Shown: positions 8,740 through 18,337, counted from the first letter of the stretch. The stretch is 64,000 bases of DNA from Verrucomicrobiota bacterium (GCA_016219875.1 JACRJZ010000158.1:40727-104726); one strand, 5' to 3'. The notes: generated by a model not told the origin, from the letters alone. Numbers and translations: made by a program.

Positions 8740-9786
8740 ATGGCTGCTCCCACCGCCCCTCCCTTGATTTCACCTCCACCGCTTGCCTCGGCCAGCCCGG
8801 TCGATGTCGAAGCCATTGACCGCCTCGCCGCCCAACGCCAGGCCCTGGTTGAACAGATCGCCCGCGTCATCGTTGGCCAGCACGAGGTGATCGACAACGT
8901 GCTGCTGACGATATTCTGCGGCGGGCATGGGCTGGTCGTCGGCGTGCCCGGCCTCGCCAAGACGCTGCTCATCCGGTCGCTGGGCCGCGCGCTGAACCTC
9001 ACCTTCAGCCGCATCCAGTTCACGCCGGACCTGATGCCCTCGGACATCACCGGCACCGACATTCTCCAGGAAGACCCGAACAACGGCCAGCGGCGCCTGG
9101 AATTCCTGCCGGGGCCGATCTTCGCCAACCTGGTCCTGGCGGACGAAATCAACCGGACGCCGCCCAAGACACAGGCCGCCATGCTGCAAACGATGCAGGA
9201 ACGCGAGGTCACGGTCGGCAACCGCACCTATCCGCTGCGCCCGCCGTTCCACGTTTTCGCCACGCAGAACCCGATCGAAATGGAAGGCACCTACGTCTTG
9301 CCCGAAGCGCAAGCCGACCGGTTCATGTTTCAGATCAACACTGGCTATCCGACCAACGCCGAAGAGGAATTGGTGGTCCGCAACACCACCGGAACCGAAT
9401 CGCCCGAACTCCAGCCCGTGCTCGACGGCGCGCAGATCATCGAAATCCAAAAGCTGGTCCGCGCCTTGCCCATCTCCGACGAAGTGCTGCGCTACGCGGT
9501 CCGGCTCGTGGCGTCCACGCGGCCGGAAGACCCGCTGGCATCGGACTACGTGAAGGAATACGTGCGCTGGGGCGCCAGTCCGCGGGCGTCGCAGTACCTC
9601 GCGCTTGGCGCCAAGGCCCGCGCGGCCACCAGCGGCAACCTTTGCGCGGATTACGAAGGTGTCCGCTCCGTCGCCCGCCAGGTGCTGCGGCACCGAATTC
9701 TTCTCAACTTCAACGCTCGCGCGCAGAAGATCACGGTGAACGACATCATCGAAAAACTCCTCGCCGACGTGCAACCCGGCCGCTGA
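8740..9786 (+). CDS. MoxR-family AAA+ ATPase
   Basis: A 348-residue AAA+ ATPase of the MoxR family, chaperone-like enzymes that work with von Willebrand A (VWA) domain partners. Walker A is GVPGLAKT, Walker B with its family extension is LVLADEINRTPPKTQAAML, and sensor 1 lies in VFATQNPIEMEGTY. The length is typical. It is the first gene of a rightward run MoxR, DUF58, BatA-like, DUF4175-like and VWA membrane protein. This is the classic neighbourhood of Bat-type operons, thought to help assemble or protect envelope or metal-dependent proteins. The ATG at 8740 fits the family N-terminus. Confidence 0.95.
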   Translation: MAAPTAPPLISPPPLASASPVDVEAIDRLAAQRQALVEQIARVIVGQHEVIDNVLLTIFCGGHGLVVGVPGLAKTLLIRSLGRALNLTFSRIQFTPDLMPSDITGTDILQEDPNNGQRRLEFLPGPIFANLVLADEINRTPPKTQAAMLQTMQEREVTVGNRTYPLRPPFHVFATQNPIEMEGTYVLPEAQADRFMFQINTGYPTNAEEELVVRNTTGTESPELQPVLDGAQIIEIQKLVRALPISDEVLRYAVRLVASTRPEDPLASDYVKEYVRWGASPRASQYLALGAKARAATSGNLCADYEGVRSVARQVLRHRILLNFNARAQKITVNDIIEKLLADVQPGR

Positions 9787-9836
9787 CCACTGACTCGCGA
9801 ACGACGAACAACCAACAACGGACCACGAACAGTGCC

Positions 9837-10724
9837 ATGCCCCACACCCTGAAACTCGACGCCCGCCTGCTCGCCGCGATGGACGATCTGTCGCTGCTGG
9901 CGCAGACGATCGTGGAAGGATTTCTCGAAGGGCTGCATCGGAGTCCGTTCCTGGGTTACAGCACGGAGTTCTCGGCCTACCGCGCCTACACGCCCGGCGA
10001 CAACCTCCGCTTCATCGACTGGAAGCTCTGGGGCCGCACCGATGAATTCTACGTGAAGCAGTTCGAGGACGACACGAATCTGCGCGGCTACGTCTTCCTC
10101 GACAACAGCGCGTCGATGGATTTCGGCGAGGGCGACCACAACAAGTTCGACTACGCCCGCATCCTGGCCGCGGTGCTGGCCCACTTGATGACGCGCCAGC
10201 ACGACGCGCCAGGGCTGGCGCTGTTCAACGACCGCGTGAACGTGTCGCTCCCCACCCGCGCCACGCGCGACCACGCCGACGAAATCTTCCGCCTGCTCAC
10301 CGGCGCGCGCGCTTCCGGGCAGACCGCGATTGACGATTCGTTGCTCGCGCTGGTGCAGCGGTTCAGCCGGCGCGGGCTGGCGGTAGTGATCTCGGATTTC
10401 TTCGCGCCGGAAGACAGCGCGCTGGAGCTGCTCCGCCAGTTGCACGCCGCGCGGCAGGAGATCATCGTGTTCCACGTGCTCGCGCCGGAGGAACTGGACC
10501 TGCCGTACGAAGGCGAGTTCATGATGCGCGACAGCGAAACGGGCGGCGAAGTTCCGCTGCACACCGACGTGTTCCGCAAAGAGTACCAGAAGCGGGTCGG
10601 CGACTTTTGCGAGCGCATCCGGCAGGAGTGCATTCGCCTGGAAACCGACTACGTGCGCCTGCGCACCGACGAACCGCTGGATGTGGCGATGATCGCCTAT
10701 CTGGAAAGGCGGGCTGCGATCTAA
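9837..10724 (+). CDS. DUF58 domain protein with VWA-like fold
   Basis: A 295-residue DUF58 protein, the regular partner of MoxR ATPases. The DUF58 signature is seen in YRAYTPGDNLRFIDWKLWGR. A VWA metal site of the DxSxS type appears as FLDNSASMD, and SDFF follows in the second half. It is soluble. I chose the ATG giving MPHTLKLDARLLAAMD because it lies just downstream of the moxR stop and leaves no non-family N-terminal extension. Confidence 0.93.
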   Translation: MPHTLKLDARLLAAMDDLSLLAQTIVEGFLEGLHRSPFLGYSTEFSAYRAYTPGDNLRFIDWKLWGRTDEFYVKQFEDDTNLRGYVFLDNSASMDFGEGDHNKFDYARILAAVLAHLMTRQHDAPGLALFNDRVNVSLPTRATRDHADEIFRLLTGARASGQTAIDDSLLALVQRFSRRGLAVVISDFFAPEDSALELLRQLHAARQEIIVFHVLAPEELDLPYEGEFMMRDSETGGEVPLHTDVFRKEYQKRVGDFCERIRQECIRLETDYVRLRTDEPLDVAMIAYLERRAAI

Positions 10725-10762
10725 CCGCATTTCTTCCCATGCGCTCACAACTCCGACAAGCC

Positions 10763-10833
10763 GTAGCAGCCGACGTGAGGAGGCTCCATCTTCAAACCGC
10801 CAGACAAGTGAGCCTCCTCACGTCGGCTGCTAC
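10763..10833. repeat. Palindromic repeat, family A (perfect 23-bp arms)
   Basis: The arm at 10763-10785 (beginning GTAGCAGCCGACGTGAGG) is the exact reverse complement of 10811-10833, around a 25-nt spacer. Related copies lie inside the BatA-like gene (12074-12096, single arm) and inside murC (41870-41955, two arms). The copies share arm sequence but not spacer, which fits a REP/MITE-like family mobilised in trans. Confidence 0.9.
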
Positions 10834-10920
10834 AAGGCTGTTGAGAAAGGCAGGCTGGTCGCCACGATGCCCATGAAGACGAGCGCAACCACGGCCCAGG
10901 CCCGACACCGACGGTGAGTT

Positions 10921-13047
10921 ATGGCCGCCGTGCTCTTCACCAACGCGGGATTGCTGGCCGGGCTGGGCGCCTTGGCGATCCCGGTGATCGTCCATCTCCT
11001 GCTCCGCCGCCGCACGCAACGGCTGCGCTTCAGCACGATTCGCTTCTTCGCCGAGGTCGAGCAGCAGACGAAACGCCGCCGCAAGCTCAAGAATTGGCTG
11101 CTCCTCGCGGTGCGGCTGCTGCTGCTGGCGCTGATCGTTCTCGCCTTCACGCGCCCGTATCTGCGCCAGGATGCCGCGGGGGCGAACGCGCCGTTGCGCC
11201 GCCAGATCGTTTTCCTGGTGGACCGTTCCGCCAGCATGAACGCCGACGGCCCCGGCGGCCCGCATTGGACGCAGGCCAAGGCCGCGATCACCAAGGCGCT
11301 GTCCGCCCTCCAGCCTGGCGACCGCGCGGCGCTCGTGAGTTGTGCCGCCCGGTGCGAAGTGCTGTCAGAATTTGCCCCGCCCGAAGTGATCGCGAAGCTC
11401 GTGGAGCAACTGCAGCCGGCACCCACTGCCGGCGAATTGGGCGACGCCCTCCGCCTGGCCGCACGGATACTCGCGCTGACCGCGCCCCGGACCACCAACA
11501 GCCTGTGCATCGTCAGCGATCTGCAACGGAGTTCGTGCCGCGCGCTGGCCTCGTTCCCGATTCCGAACAACGCCGACGTGAAAATCATCCCCATCGGCGA
11601 CCTGCTGACGCCGAACCTCGCCGTCGCCGACTTGAAACTCCAAGCCAGCGCCGCGGCCCAGCCGCAAGCCACGATCGCCAGTTTCTCCGACGAAACCTCG
11701 AAGCCTTTCGCGGCTGAACTGCTCTTCGACGGCAAGCCCGCGACGAAATGGCAAATCACCCTCGCCGCCGGCGCACAGACAAACCTCGCCTTGTCCTCGC
11801 CGCGCCTGGCGGCCGGCTGGCACAGCGCGGAACTGCGCATCCGGATCTCCGACTCGCTCGCGCTGGACAACGCGCGCTTCCAGACGTTGTTCGTGCCCGA
11901 ACCGATTCGACTGTTGCTGGTCGAGCCGCGTCAGGTGCCGAAGCTCTTCCTCGAAGAAACATTCTTCGTCGCCAGCGCGCTCGATCCCAGCCACGGCCTC
12001 TCCAACGGCGCGCCGACCGGTTTCGCTCTCGAGAAGGTCACGCCCGCGCAACTGACGGCTCGCCTCGCCTCAAGTAGCAGCCGACGTCAGGAGGCTCAAG
12101 CGTCCGCATCGCCGCTCGAAGTCGTGATGTTGCCCGGCCTGAAGCAGGTTCCTCCTGACGCCATTGCCGCGCTCAAGAGCTTCCTCGATTCCGGAGGCGG
12201 CCTGCTTATTTTCTTGAACGACGCCGTCAGCGCCAACTTCTACAACGCTGAGCTTCGCGACCTTCTCCCCGTTGAACTGGGTCAGGCGGAGAGCGTGAAG
12301 GACACGCCCTGGCGCTTGCGCGAGTTCCAGCCCGACGCGCCGATGTTTGCGGTCTTTCGCCAGCCGAATTCGGGCAATCTCGCCATCCCGGAATTCACGC
12401 GCCGGTTTGCCGCCAACCTGACGGCGGGCGCGGCGGTGCGGGCGTCCTTCGACGACGGCGTGCCGCTGATCGCCGAGCGCCGTGTCGGGGCTGGGCGCGT
12501 CGTGTGGGTGAACACTTCGGCGGACACGGCCTGGAGTGACTGGCCTAAGCACAAGACTTTCGTGCCGTGGCTGCACGCCGTTGCCCGGTATCTTTCCGGC
12601 CGGGCGGGCGCTGCGTCCCAGGAGCAATGGCAGAGCTTCACCGCCGGCGACGACATCCCGCTGGACTTGGGCGCGTCCGCGAAAGGCGCGTCGCTCACGC
12701 TCCGGCGTGAAGGTGCGCGGGAAGTGGCTCTGAATGCGGACGAGAACGGGCACGTGCGCGACGCGGACTTCGAGGCTCCTGGTGTCTATTCGCTCCGCGA
12801 CGCCTCCGGCCGTGAGTTAAGACGATTTGCCGTCAACGCCCCGGTAGCGGAGAGTGACCTCGCAGCAATGACGGCAAACGATTTCGAGCAGCACCTGGCG
12901 CGCACCGAACCGCCTCGCGAACCCCTGATCGCCGAGGGGCTGTTCGGCGAATCGAACCACGAGAAAGAACTGTGGCGCGTGCTGCTGCTCGCCGCGCTGG
13001 TGTTGCTCTTCCTGGAACTATTGCTGGCCAATCGAACCCTCGCCTGA
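10921..13047 (+). CDS. BatA-like membrane protein with VWA domain
   Basis: A 708-residue protein whose first 80 residues match the BatA N-terminal membrane region: helix, LLRRRTQRLRFSTIRFF, basic stretch, second helix. A VWA domain follows with VFLVDRSASMN as the metal-ion-dependent adhesion site, then beta-rich segments, a region like a glutamine-amidotransferase fold (GGGLLIFLNDAV), and a C-terminal helix near 685-703. It follows DUF58 in the MoxR operon and probably sits in the inner membrane with it. Residues around 385-393 (SSSRRQEAQ) are encoded by one arm of a family A palindrome, a likely insertion between domains that kept the frame. Confidence 0.85.
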   Translation: MAAVLFTNAGLLAGLGALAIPVIVHLLLRRRTQRLRFSTIRFFAEVEQQTKRRRKLKNWLLLAVRLLLLALIVLAFTRPYLRQDAAGANAPLRRQIVFLVDRSASMNADGPGGPHWTQAKAAITKALSALQPGDRAALVSCAARCEVLSEFAPPEVIAKLVEQLQPAPTAGELGDALRLAARILALTAPRTTNSLCIVSDLQRSSCRALASFPIPNNADVKIIPIGDLLTPNLAVADLKLQASAAAQPQATIASFSDETSKPFAAELLFDGKPATKWQITLAAGAQTNLALSSPRLAAGWHSAELRIRISDSLALDNARFQTLFVPEPIRLLLVEPRQVPKLFLEETFFVASALDPSHGLSNGAPTGFALEKVTPAQLTARLASSSSRRQEAQASASPLEVVMLPGLKQVPPDAIAALKSFLDSGGGLLIFLNDAVSANFYNAELRDLLPVELGQAESVKDTPWRLREFQPDAPMFAVFRQPNSGNLAIPEFTRRFAANLTAGAAVRASFDDGVPLIAERRVGAGRVVWVNTSADTAWSDWPKHKTFVPWLHAVARYLSGRAGAASQEQWQSFTAGDDIPLDLGASAKGASLTLRREGAREVALNADENGHVRDADFEAPGVYSLRDASGRELRRFAVNAPVAESDLAAMTANDFEQHLARTEPPREPLIAEGLFGESNHEKELWRVLLLAALVLLFLELLLANRTLA
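12074..12096. repeat. Palindromic repeat family A, single arm within CDS
   Basis: A 23-nt match to the arm at 10763-10785 with one mismatch, lying in frame in the BatA-like gene. No opposite arm is visible nearby, so this is a half element or a remnant. Confidence 0.8.
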
Positions 13048-13053
13048 TGCGTT

Positions 13054-15624
13054 ATGAATGATCCCTCCTCCACCGCCCGCGCGCGACTGACGGACCTCTC
13101 GCGCTCCAAAGACACCAGCCGCCGCACCGCCTGGCTCCTGACCATCGGGGGCTTGGCGCTGCTGATCTTGCTGGCCGTGGCGCTGGTGGATTATTGGCTC
13201 GTGCTGCCGGTGCTCGCGCGAGCCGCTGCCAGCACCGTGCTGGCAGCGTTCGGATTGGTCGGACTCGTCCGACTTGTCCGACTCGTCCGACATGCCACTC
13301 CGCTGAAAGAAGCCGCCCTCGACGTGGAGGCGCGCGTGCCGGCTGCCGGCTGCACGATCTCCACCGCTGCCGAATACCTGACCGGCGAGCGCAAGATCAC
13401 CCAGGAATACGAGCCGGAGTTGGTGAACGCCCTCCAAGCTCGCGCAGCCCAGAAGCTCACCACGGCGGACGTGCCGTACTGGGCGAAAATCCTCCGGCCC
13501 GCCGCGTTGCTGGCCGGCGTACTCTTGGGGCTGCTGCTGTTCACCGCGCTGGCTTCGGGGGGCTTCACCGCCTTGAAGCGCGCGGCGGTCCCGTGGACGA
13601 AGGCGACCTACACTTCAGTCGAAGTCAAACCCGGCACGGTCGAAATCCCCGTAGGCCGCGACTTGGACATCACCAGCACGTTCAGCGGGCGCGCGCCGAA
13701 GGAAGTGAAGTTGCACTGGAAATCTCCCGCTGAAACGAAGTGGAAGGACCTCGTTCTCACCGCGAGCGCCGCCGGACCAAGCGCCGGGAGCACCTATCAG
13801 CACCAAGCCAAAGCCGTGCGCGATCCGTTCGAGTACTTCGTGACGGGCGGCGACGCGGCCTCCGAACATTTTCAAGTGAACACCTACGTGCCGCCGGAGG
13901 TGACGGCGTGGCAAATCGAGGTTGCCTATCCCAACTACACGCGCCGTGCGCCAGCCACGCAGACTTCGCCTGAGGTGACGGCCCTGCGCGCCAGCGTGGC
14001 CAGCTTTCAGATTACGCCTTCCACCAAACTCGCGAAGGCCCGGCTGCGCTTTGAGAAACTTCCGCCCGTGGAACTGAGCGTCGGGCCAAACGGGCTGTGG
14101 ACCGGGCAGGTCACGATCTCGACCAACACGGATTACTGGGTCGAACTCGCGGACTCGCAAGGCCACCGGGGCGGCAACGAGCAGCCGTTCCACATCAAGG
14201 CCCTGCCGGACAAACCGCCCAAGGTGGAGCTGCTTGAGCCGGCCAAGGATCTTCGCGCCGACCCCACCAACACGATTGCGCTGAAGATGTCTGCCGCGGA
14301 CGATTTCGGGGTCGAGCAAATGCGGATCGTCTATCGCAAGCTGGGCGGGCCGGAACAGTCGCTCGAAGTGAAACGCGAGGCGGAGACAAACGGCGTCGTG
14401 ACGGGCACGGCCAGCCTCAACCTCGCGGACCTTCAGTTGAAGGACTACGAGCTGGTGGCCTACTACGCCGAGGCCAAAGACAACAACACCCTCGACGGCC
14501 CCGGCGTCGGCAAGTCACCCGTGTACTTCATCGAGATCACGGACCTGGAAAGCGGCCAGTGTCTCAGCCAGGGCAACAGCCCGAAAGTGAACCTCCTCGC
14601 GATCCAGAAGCAGATCATCGCCGATACGGAGGTGCTCAATAGGCGCGCGCCCGCGGAGAAGTTTTCCGAGTTGGCCGCGCGTGAGAAGGACGCCACGGAC
14701 TTCGGCCAGACCTACCTCGAGGAGCTTTCTTCCGCCGGCGCGCCCGCCGAGGCGGTGAGCGAGATGGAGGCCGCCGTGAATGACCTCCGCCGCGCGACCG
14801 ACGCCCTCGGCAAACGTGAACGCGACACCGCCTTGCCGCAGGAGGAAAGCGCGTTGGCGCGATTCTACCAAGTCCTCAAGTTGATGCCGGAATTGGAGAA
14901 TCTTCCCACCGCGCCGCAGCAAGCCCAACAGCAGCAACCGCAAGACCCGAAGCTCAAGGTCGTCCTCGAGGCGATCAAGAAGCAGAAGAAGGAACAGACG
15001 GACGATCGCGAGATCGCCGAAGCACTGCAAGAGGCGCGCCGGCTTCAGCAATCGCAGTCAGGCTTGGCCCAAACGGGCCAGAGCGCCAGCCAGGTGACCA
15101 GGCCGGAAGGCGATGCGAAGCAGAACAACAGCGACAAGAGCCAGTCGCAGCAGGGAAACGAGCAGCCGAATCAAGCCGCCGCCTCGGCTGGCTCCGGCAG
15201 CAAGGGCGAAGGTCAGCAGGAAGGGAAGTCGCCGGAGGGCCAAGGCCAGTCCCAGCAGGAGCAGGCGCTGGCCGAGCAACTGGCGAAACAGCAGGAGCAG
15301 ATCGGCAAGGAGGCGGCCGAGTTGGCGGAGAAACTGGAGCGCCTGGCGGGCAAGGACACGCGCGTCGGCCAGAACGTTCCCAAGACGATGAGCAACGCCG
15401 CCGGCCGGATGAGCGCCGCCGCCGCCGCGTTCAAGAAGTCGAACGTGGGCAGCGGCGTGAACTACAGTTTGGAGGGCGCGTACAACCTCAACGCCGTCGT
15501 CGCCATGCTGGAGAAGATTCTGCGCGACCACGGGAAGTTCTCGGATGTCAGCAGCGAGGACTATCCCAAGGAGTACGAAACGGCCATCGCGGAATACCTG
15601 AAGCGATTGTCGTATCAGCAATGA
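13054..15624 (+). CDS. DUF4175-like membrane protein with long coiled coil
   Basis: An 856-residue protein with hydrophobic helices near 27-50, 58-75 and 145-170, a large beta-rich extracytoplasmic part to about 500, and a Gln/Glu-rich helical C-terminal third (about 500-800) that looks like coiled coil. This matches the DUF4175-like proteins found next to MoxR/DUF58/BatA genes. It starts 6 nt after the BatA-like stop, so the two are surely cotranscribed. The N-terminal hydrophobic segment is partly encoded by a 25-nt palindrome (13224-13248) and a run of TCGTCCGAC-type repeats (13252-13292). These give a repetitive LVGLVRLVRLVRH stretch. Confidence 0.78.
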   Translation: MNDPSSTARARLTDLSRSKDTSRRTAWLLTIGGLALLILLAVALVDYWLVLPVLARAAASTVLAAFGLVGLVRLVRLVRHATPLKEAALDVEARVPAAGCTISTAAEYLTGERKITQEYEPELVNALQARAAQKLTTADVPYWAKILRPAALLAGVLLGLLLFTALASGGFTALKRAAVPWTKATYTSVEVKPGTVEIPVGRDLDITSTFSGRAPKEVKLHWKSPAETKWKDLVLTASAAGPSAGSTYQHQAKAVRDPFEYFVTGGDAASEHFQVNTYVPPEVTAWQIEVAYPNYTRRAPATQTSPEVTALRASVASFQITPSTKLAKARLRFEKLPPVELSVGPNGLWTGQVTISTNTDYWVELADSQGHRGGNEQPFHIKALPDKPPKVELLEPAKDLRADPTNTIALKMSAADDFGVEQMRIVYRKLGGPEQSLEVKREAETNGVVTGTASLNLADLQLKDYELVAYYAEAKDNNTLDGPGVGKSPVYFIEITDLESGQCLSQGNSPKVNLLAIQKQIIADTEVLNRRAPAEKFSELAAREKDATDFGQTYLEELSSAGAPAEAVSEMEAAVNDLRRATDALGKRERDTALPQEESALARFYQVLKLMPELENLPTAPQQAQQQQPQDPKLKVVLEAIKKQKKEQTDDREIAEALQEARRLQQSQSGLAQTGQSASQVTRPEGDAKQNNSDKSQSQQGNEQPNQAAASAGSGSKGEGQQEGKSPEGQGQSQQEQALAEQLAKQQEQIGKEAAELAEKLERLAGKDTRVGQNVPKTMSNAAGRMSAAAAAFKKSNVGSGVNYSLEGAYNLNAVVAMLEKILRDHGKFSDVSSEDYPKEYETAIAEYLKRLSYQQ
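13224..13292. repeat. Palindrome plus tandem nonamer repeat inside CDS
   Basis: 13224-13248 is a perfect palindrome with 12-bp arms around one central base. From 13252 the motif GGTC/CGTCCGACT repeats with a 9-nt period about four times. A similar repeat lies just before murD (35571-35612). Confidence 0.75.
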
Positions 15625-15654
15625 CTTGGAGCCTCTTTCAAACCTTCACGGGCG

Positions 15655-15730
15655 AAGCGGCGTCTCGGCAGAGCGCCGCACTCTTTGCGCCCGAAACTCA
15701 GAATGGCGGCGCTCTGCCGGGACGCCGCTA
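15655..15730. repeat. Palindromic repeat, family B
   Basis: The arm at 15655-15679 pairs with 15706-15730 with two mismatches. It shares the CGGCAGAGCGCCGC core with 3861-3939. It fills most of the 130-nt gap between the DUF4175-like and VWA genes, so their cotranscript would carry a large hairpin. Confidence 0.8.
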
Positions 15731-15754
15731 CGGAGTTTTGAAATCATCTCCTGA

Positions 15755-18061
15755 GTGATCGAGTTCACCTCCAGAATCGACTGGCGTTGGCTGGCGCTCG
15801 GCGCCGTGGCCGCGGTCGCGTTTCTCTTTTGGAGCTATCGCACGGCCACCTCCAAGACGCGCGGTGGTCTTCGCTGGTTCCTGATCTCGCTGCGCTGGCT
15901 GGCGATGGCCGGCACCGCGCTCTGCCTGCTCAATCCCCAGTGGGTTCAAGCGATCAAGCACCAGCAAAAGAGCCGCGTCGCCGTGCTGCTCGACGGCTCC
16001 CGCAGCATGGGCTTGAGCGACGTGCCGGGAGGCCGGTTGGGCGCGGCCAAGGACTGGCTCTCCCAGCGCGTCGCGCCGGCGTTGCCGGAGGGCCTGCAAG
16101 TGGACTATTTCGCGTTTCACCGTTCGCTCACGCCGCTGCCCAGCCCGGACTCGGCCAGCCCCACCGGCAGTGTCAGCGGCTTGGCGGACGCGCTCGAATC
16201 CCTGCTGGGCGTGCCGCGCGACGGCCCGCTCTCCGGCGTGGTGCTCTGCTCGGACGGCATCGAGAATTTGCGCGCTGATGCGGAGTCGGTGGCGCGGACG
16301 TTTCGCCGCAAGGGCGTTCCGATCCACACGTTCCTTTCCGGCACGACGAACGACGTGCGCGACATCGTGGTCGAGAACGTGCAAGTCCGCCGGGCCGTGC
16401 GCAGCGATGCGCCGACCCGCTTGACCGTCAGTCTCCGCTCGCCGGGCTTTGCGGGCGTCACGGCGCCGATGGAAATCCGCCTGGGCGGGCAGGTCGTGGC
16501 TTCACAGAGCGTGCTTTTGAACGGGGCCAGCCAGAAAGCCGAGATCGACTTCACGCCCTGGCAGAAGGGGTATCACGTCTTCAACGTGGCCGTGCCGGCG
16601 CAATCCGGCGAGTGGCTGGCCGCGAACAATCGTCGCGCCTTTGGCCTGGAGGTGGTCGATCAGACGATCCGCGTGATCTACATGGAAGGCACGATCAAAG
16701 ACACCGGCCAGCCGGAATGGCAGTACCTCAAGGACGGGCTGGAGTCTGACCCGAACATCAAGGTGAAGGTGCTCTATTGCCCGCCCTCGAGCCGCACCAT
16801 GAGCACGGCCACCGTCTATGGCAGCGGCGGCGAGGGCGCTTACCACGTGCGGCATCCGACCCAGGGCTTTCCACGGACGATGGCGGCGCTGCTGAACTAC
16901 GACGTGGTCATCAACAGTGACATCGTCAAGGAGGCTTTCACCGCCGAGCAGTTGCGCGACACCGTGCGGTTCGTGGAGGAGTTCGGCGGCGGCTTCATTA
17001 TGATCGGCGGCAACGCGGCCTTCGGGAAAGGCGGCTATCACCGCACGATCATCGACAAGATCATTCCCGTGGCGATGGAGAGCGAGTTCGACCGTTCGGA
17101 CTCCACGTTCAGAATGGGCGTGCCGGTCGCGGCGCTCATGCACCCGTTGATGGCCATCGGCGCCAGCCCGCAGGAGAGCGCGCTGATCTGGGGGCCGAAG
17201 TTCCCCTACCTCTACGGTTACAACACGGTGGATCGCGCCAAGCCGGGCGCGGTGCTGCTGGGCGTCGATCCCACGTCGCGCAACAACTATGGGCTGCGCG
17301 TGGTCCTGGCGGCGCAGGAAGTCGGCAAAGGCCGGACGATGGCCTTCACCTCGGACACCACTTACTCGTGGGGGCGCGACTTCGAGACGAAGTGGGGCGA
17401 ACCGACTGGCGCCGCCGGTTACTCCAGCCGCTACGGATCGGATTCGCGTTACTACCGCAAGTTTTGGATCAACGCCATTCGCTGGCTGGGCGCCGGCAAG
17501 ATCGGCAAGACCAACAATCCCGTCAGCCTGGAGTTGTCGCAAAGCGGCGCGCGTCCTGGAGAACCGGTGATCGCGACCGTCCGCGTGACGGACGCCCGCC
17601 CAACCGAACTCAGCGCCGCGGAGGTCAGCGTGTCCCTGCTCAGCGGAGGCACAACGAACCAGACCGTTCCGGCCCGCTACGACGCGGCCAGTGGCGCTTT
17701 TCGCGCTGAACTGCGGCTCACCGCAGCCGGGGACTTTACGGCGCTCGCGTCGGCCAGCCTGCTCGGGCAACGGCGCGGCGAAGACCGGCAGTTGCTCGTC
17801 TGCGAAGACGTGGACCTCGAGATGGCGGACGTGCGCGCCAATCCCCGGTTGATGGCGGAACTGGCGCGGGCTTCCGGCGGCCGGGCCTTCAGTGCGGATG
17901 ACGCCGACGCGCCCGACCTGAGATCGCTGTTTGGCGCGCCTCCGCCCGTCACGCTCGAACACCGTCGCACGCCGCTGTGGGACAAGTCGTGGTGGCTCCT
18001 GACGTTGGTGGGCTTGCTCGCCCTGGAATGGGTGGTCCGCCGGGTGCGAGGCTTGGCGTAA
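15755..18061 (+). CDS. VWA / glutamine-amidotransferase-like membrane protein
   Basis: A 768-residue protein with two N-terminal helices (about 10-25 and 40-58). A VWA domain follows with VLLDGSRSMG as the metal site, then a domain with the GGGFIMIGGNAAFGKGGY pattern of class-I glutamine-amidotransferase-like folds, and a last helix near 745-760. This arrangement is known from large membrane proteins in MoxR/DUF58 operons. The start is GTG at 15755; no upstream ATG exists in frame near it. It is the last gene of the Bat-like run and probably works in the same membrane complex. Confidence 0.83.
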   Translation: MIEFTSRIDWRWLALGAVAAVAFLFWSYRTATSKTRGGLRWFLISLRWLAMAGTALCLLNPQWVQAIKHQQKSRVAVLLDGSRSMGLSDVPGGRLGAAKDWLSQRVAPALPEGLQVDYFAFHRSLTPLPSPDSASPTGSVSGLADALESLLGVPRDGPLSGVVLCSDGIENLRADAESVARTFRRKGVPIHTFLSGTTNDVRDIVVENVQVRRAVRSDAPTRLTVSLRSPGFAGVTAPMEIRLGGQVVASQSVLLNGASQKAEIDFTPWQKGYHVFNVAVPAQSGEWLAANNRRAFGLEVVDQTIRVIYMEGTIKDTGQPEWQYLKDGLESDPNIKVKVLYCPPSSRTMSTATVYGSGGEGAYHVRHPTQGFPRTMAALLNYDVVINSDIVKEAFTAEQLRDTVRFVEEFGGGFIMIGGNAAFGKGGYHRTIIDKIIPVAMESEFDRSDSTFRMGVPVAALMHPLMAIGASPQESALIWGPKFPYLYGYNTVDRAKPGAVLLGVDPTSRNNYGLRVVLAAQEVGKGRTMAFTSDTTYSWGRDFETKWGEPTGAAGYSSRYGSDSRYYRKFWINAIRWLGAGKIGKTNNPVSLELSQSGARPGEPVIATVRVTDARPTELSAAEVSVSLLSGGTTNQTVPARYDAASGAFRAELRLTAAGDFTALASASLLGQRRGEDRQLLVCEDVDLEMADVRANPRLMAELARASGGRAFSADDADAPDLRSLFGAPPPVTLEHRRTPLWDKSWWLLTLVGLLALEWVVRRVRGLA

Positions 18062-18109
18062 GGCACGGTGGTGGGCGCCCCGCCTGCCACTCGGGAGCCG
18101 GGGATGGAT

Positions 18110-18337
18110 TCACCGTCCTCTGGCGCCCGATTCATGGACCGCGGCCCGTGCGATGAGTGCCACGTCCAGAATCTCGAACGCCCCGTCGTCCTTGTGAAAG
18201 ATGATCAAAGTGTCACCTCGTGGAGACAAGGCCGCGAATTCGGGATGGGAAATCTTGAAGTCTTTCCCCTCGGCATGGACCGTGAAGGGACGAAAGGCGG
18301 AACTCCGCGGCAGTTGCTTCAGTTCGTTCGCATTCAT
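18110..18337 (-). CDS. Small conserved protein of unknown function
   Basis: A 75-residue protein with MNANELKQLPRSSAFRPFTV at the N-terminus and a central FAALSPRGDTLIIFHKDD. I know this pattern as a common small, often solo protein in Verrucomicrobiota and Planctomycetota genomes with no assigned role. The internal ATG was chosen because family members begin at this residue. The gene follows typA on the same strand. Confidence 0.65.
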   Translation of the reverse strand: MNANELKQLPRSSAFRPFTVHAEGKDFKISHPEFAALSPRGDTLIIFHKDDGAFEILDVALIARAAVHESGARGR

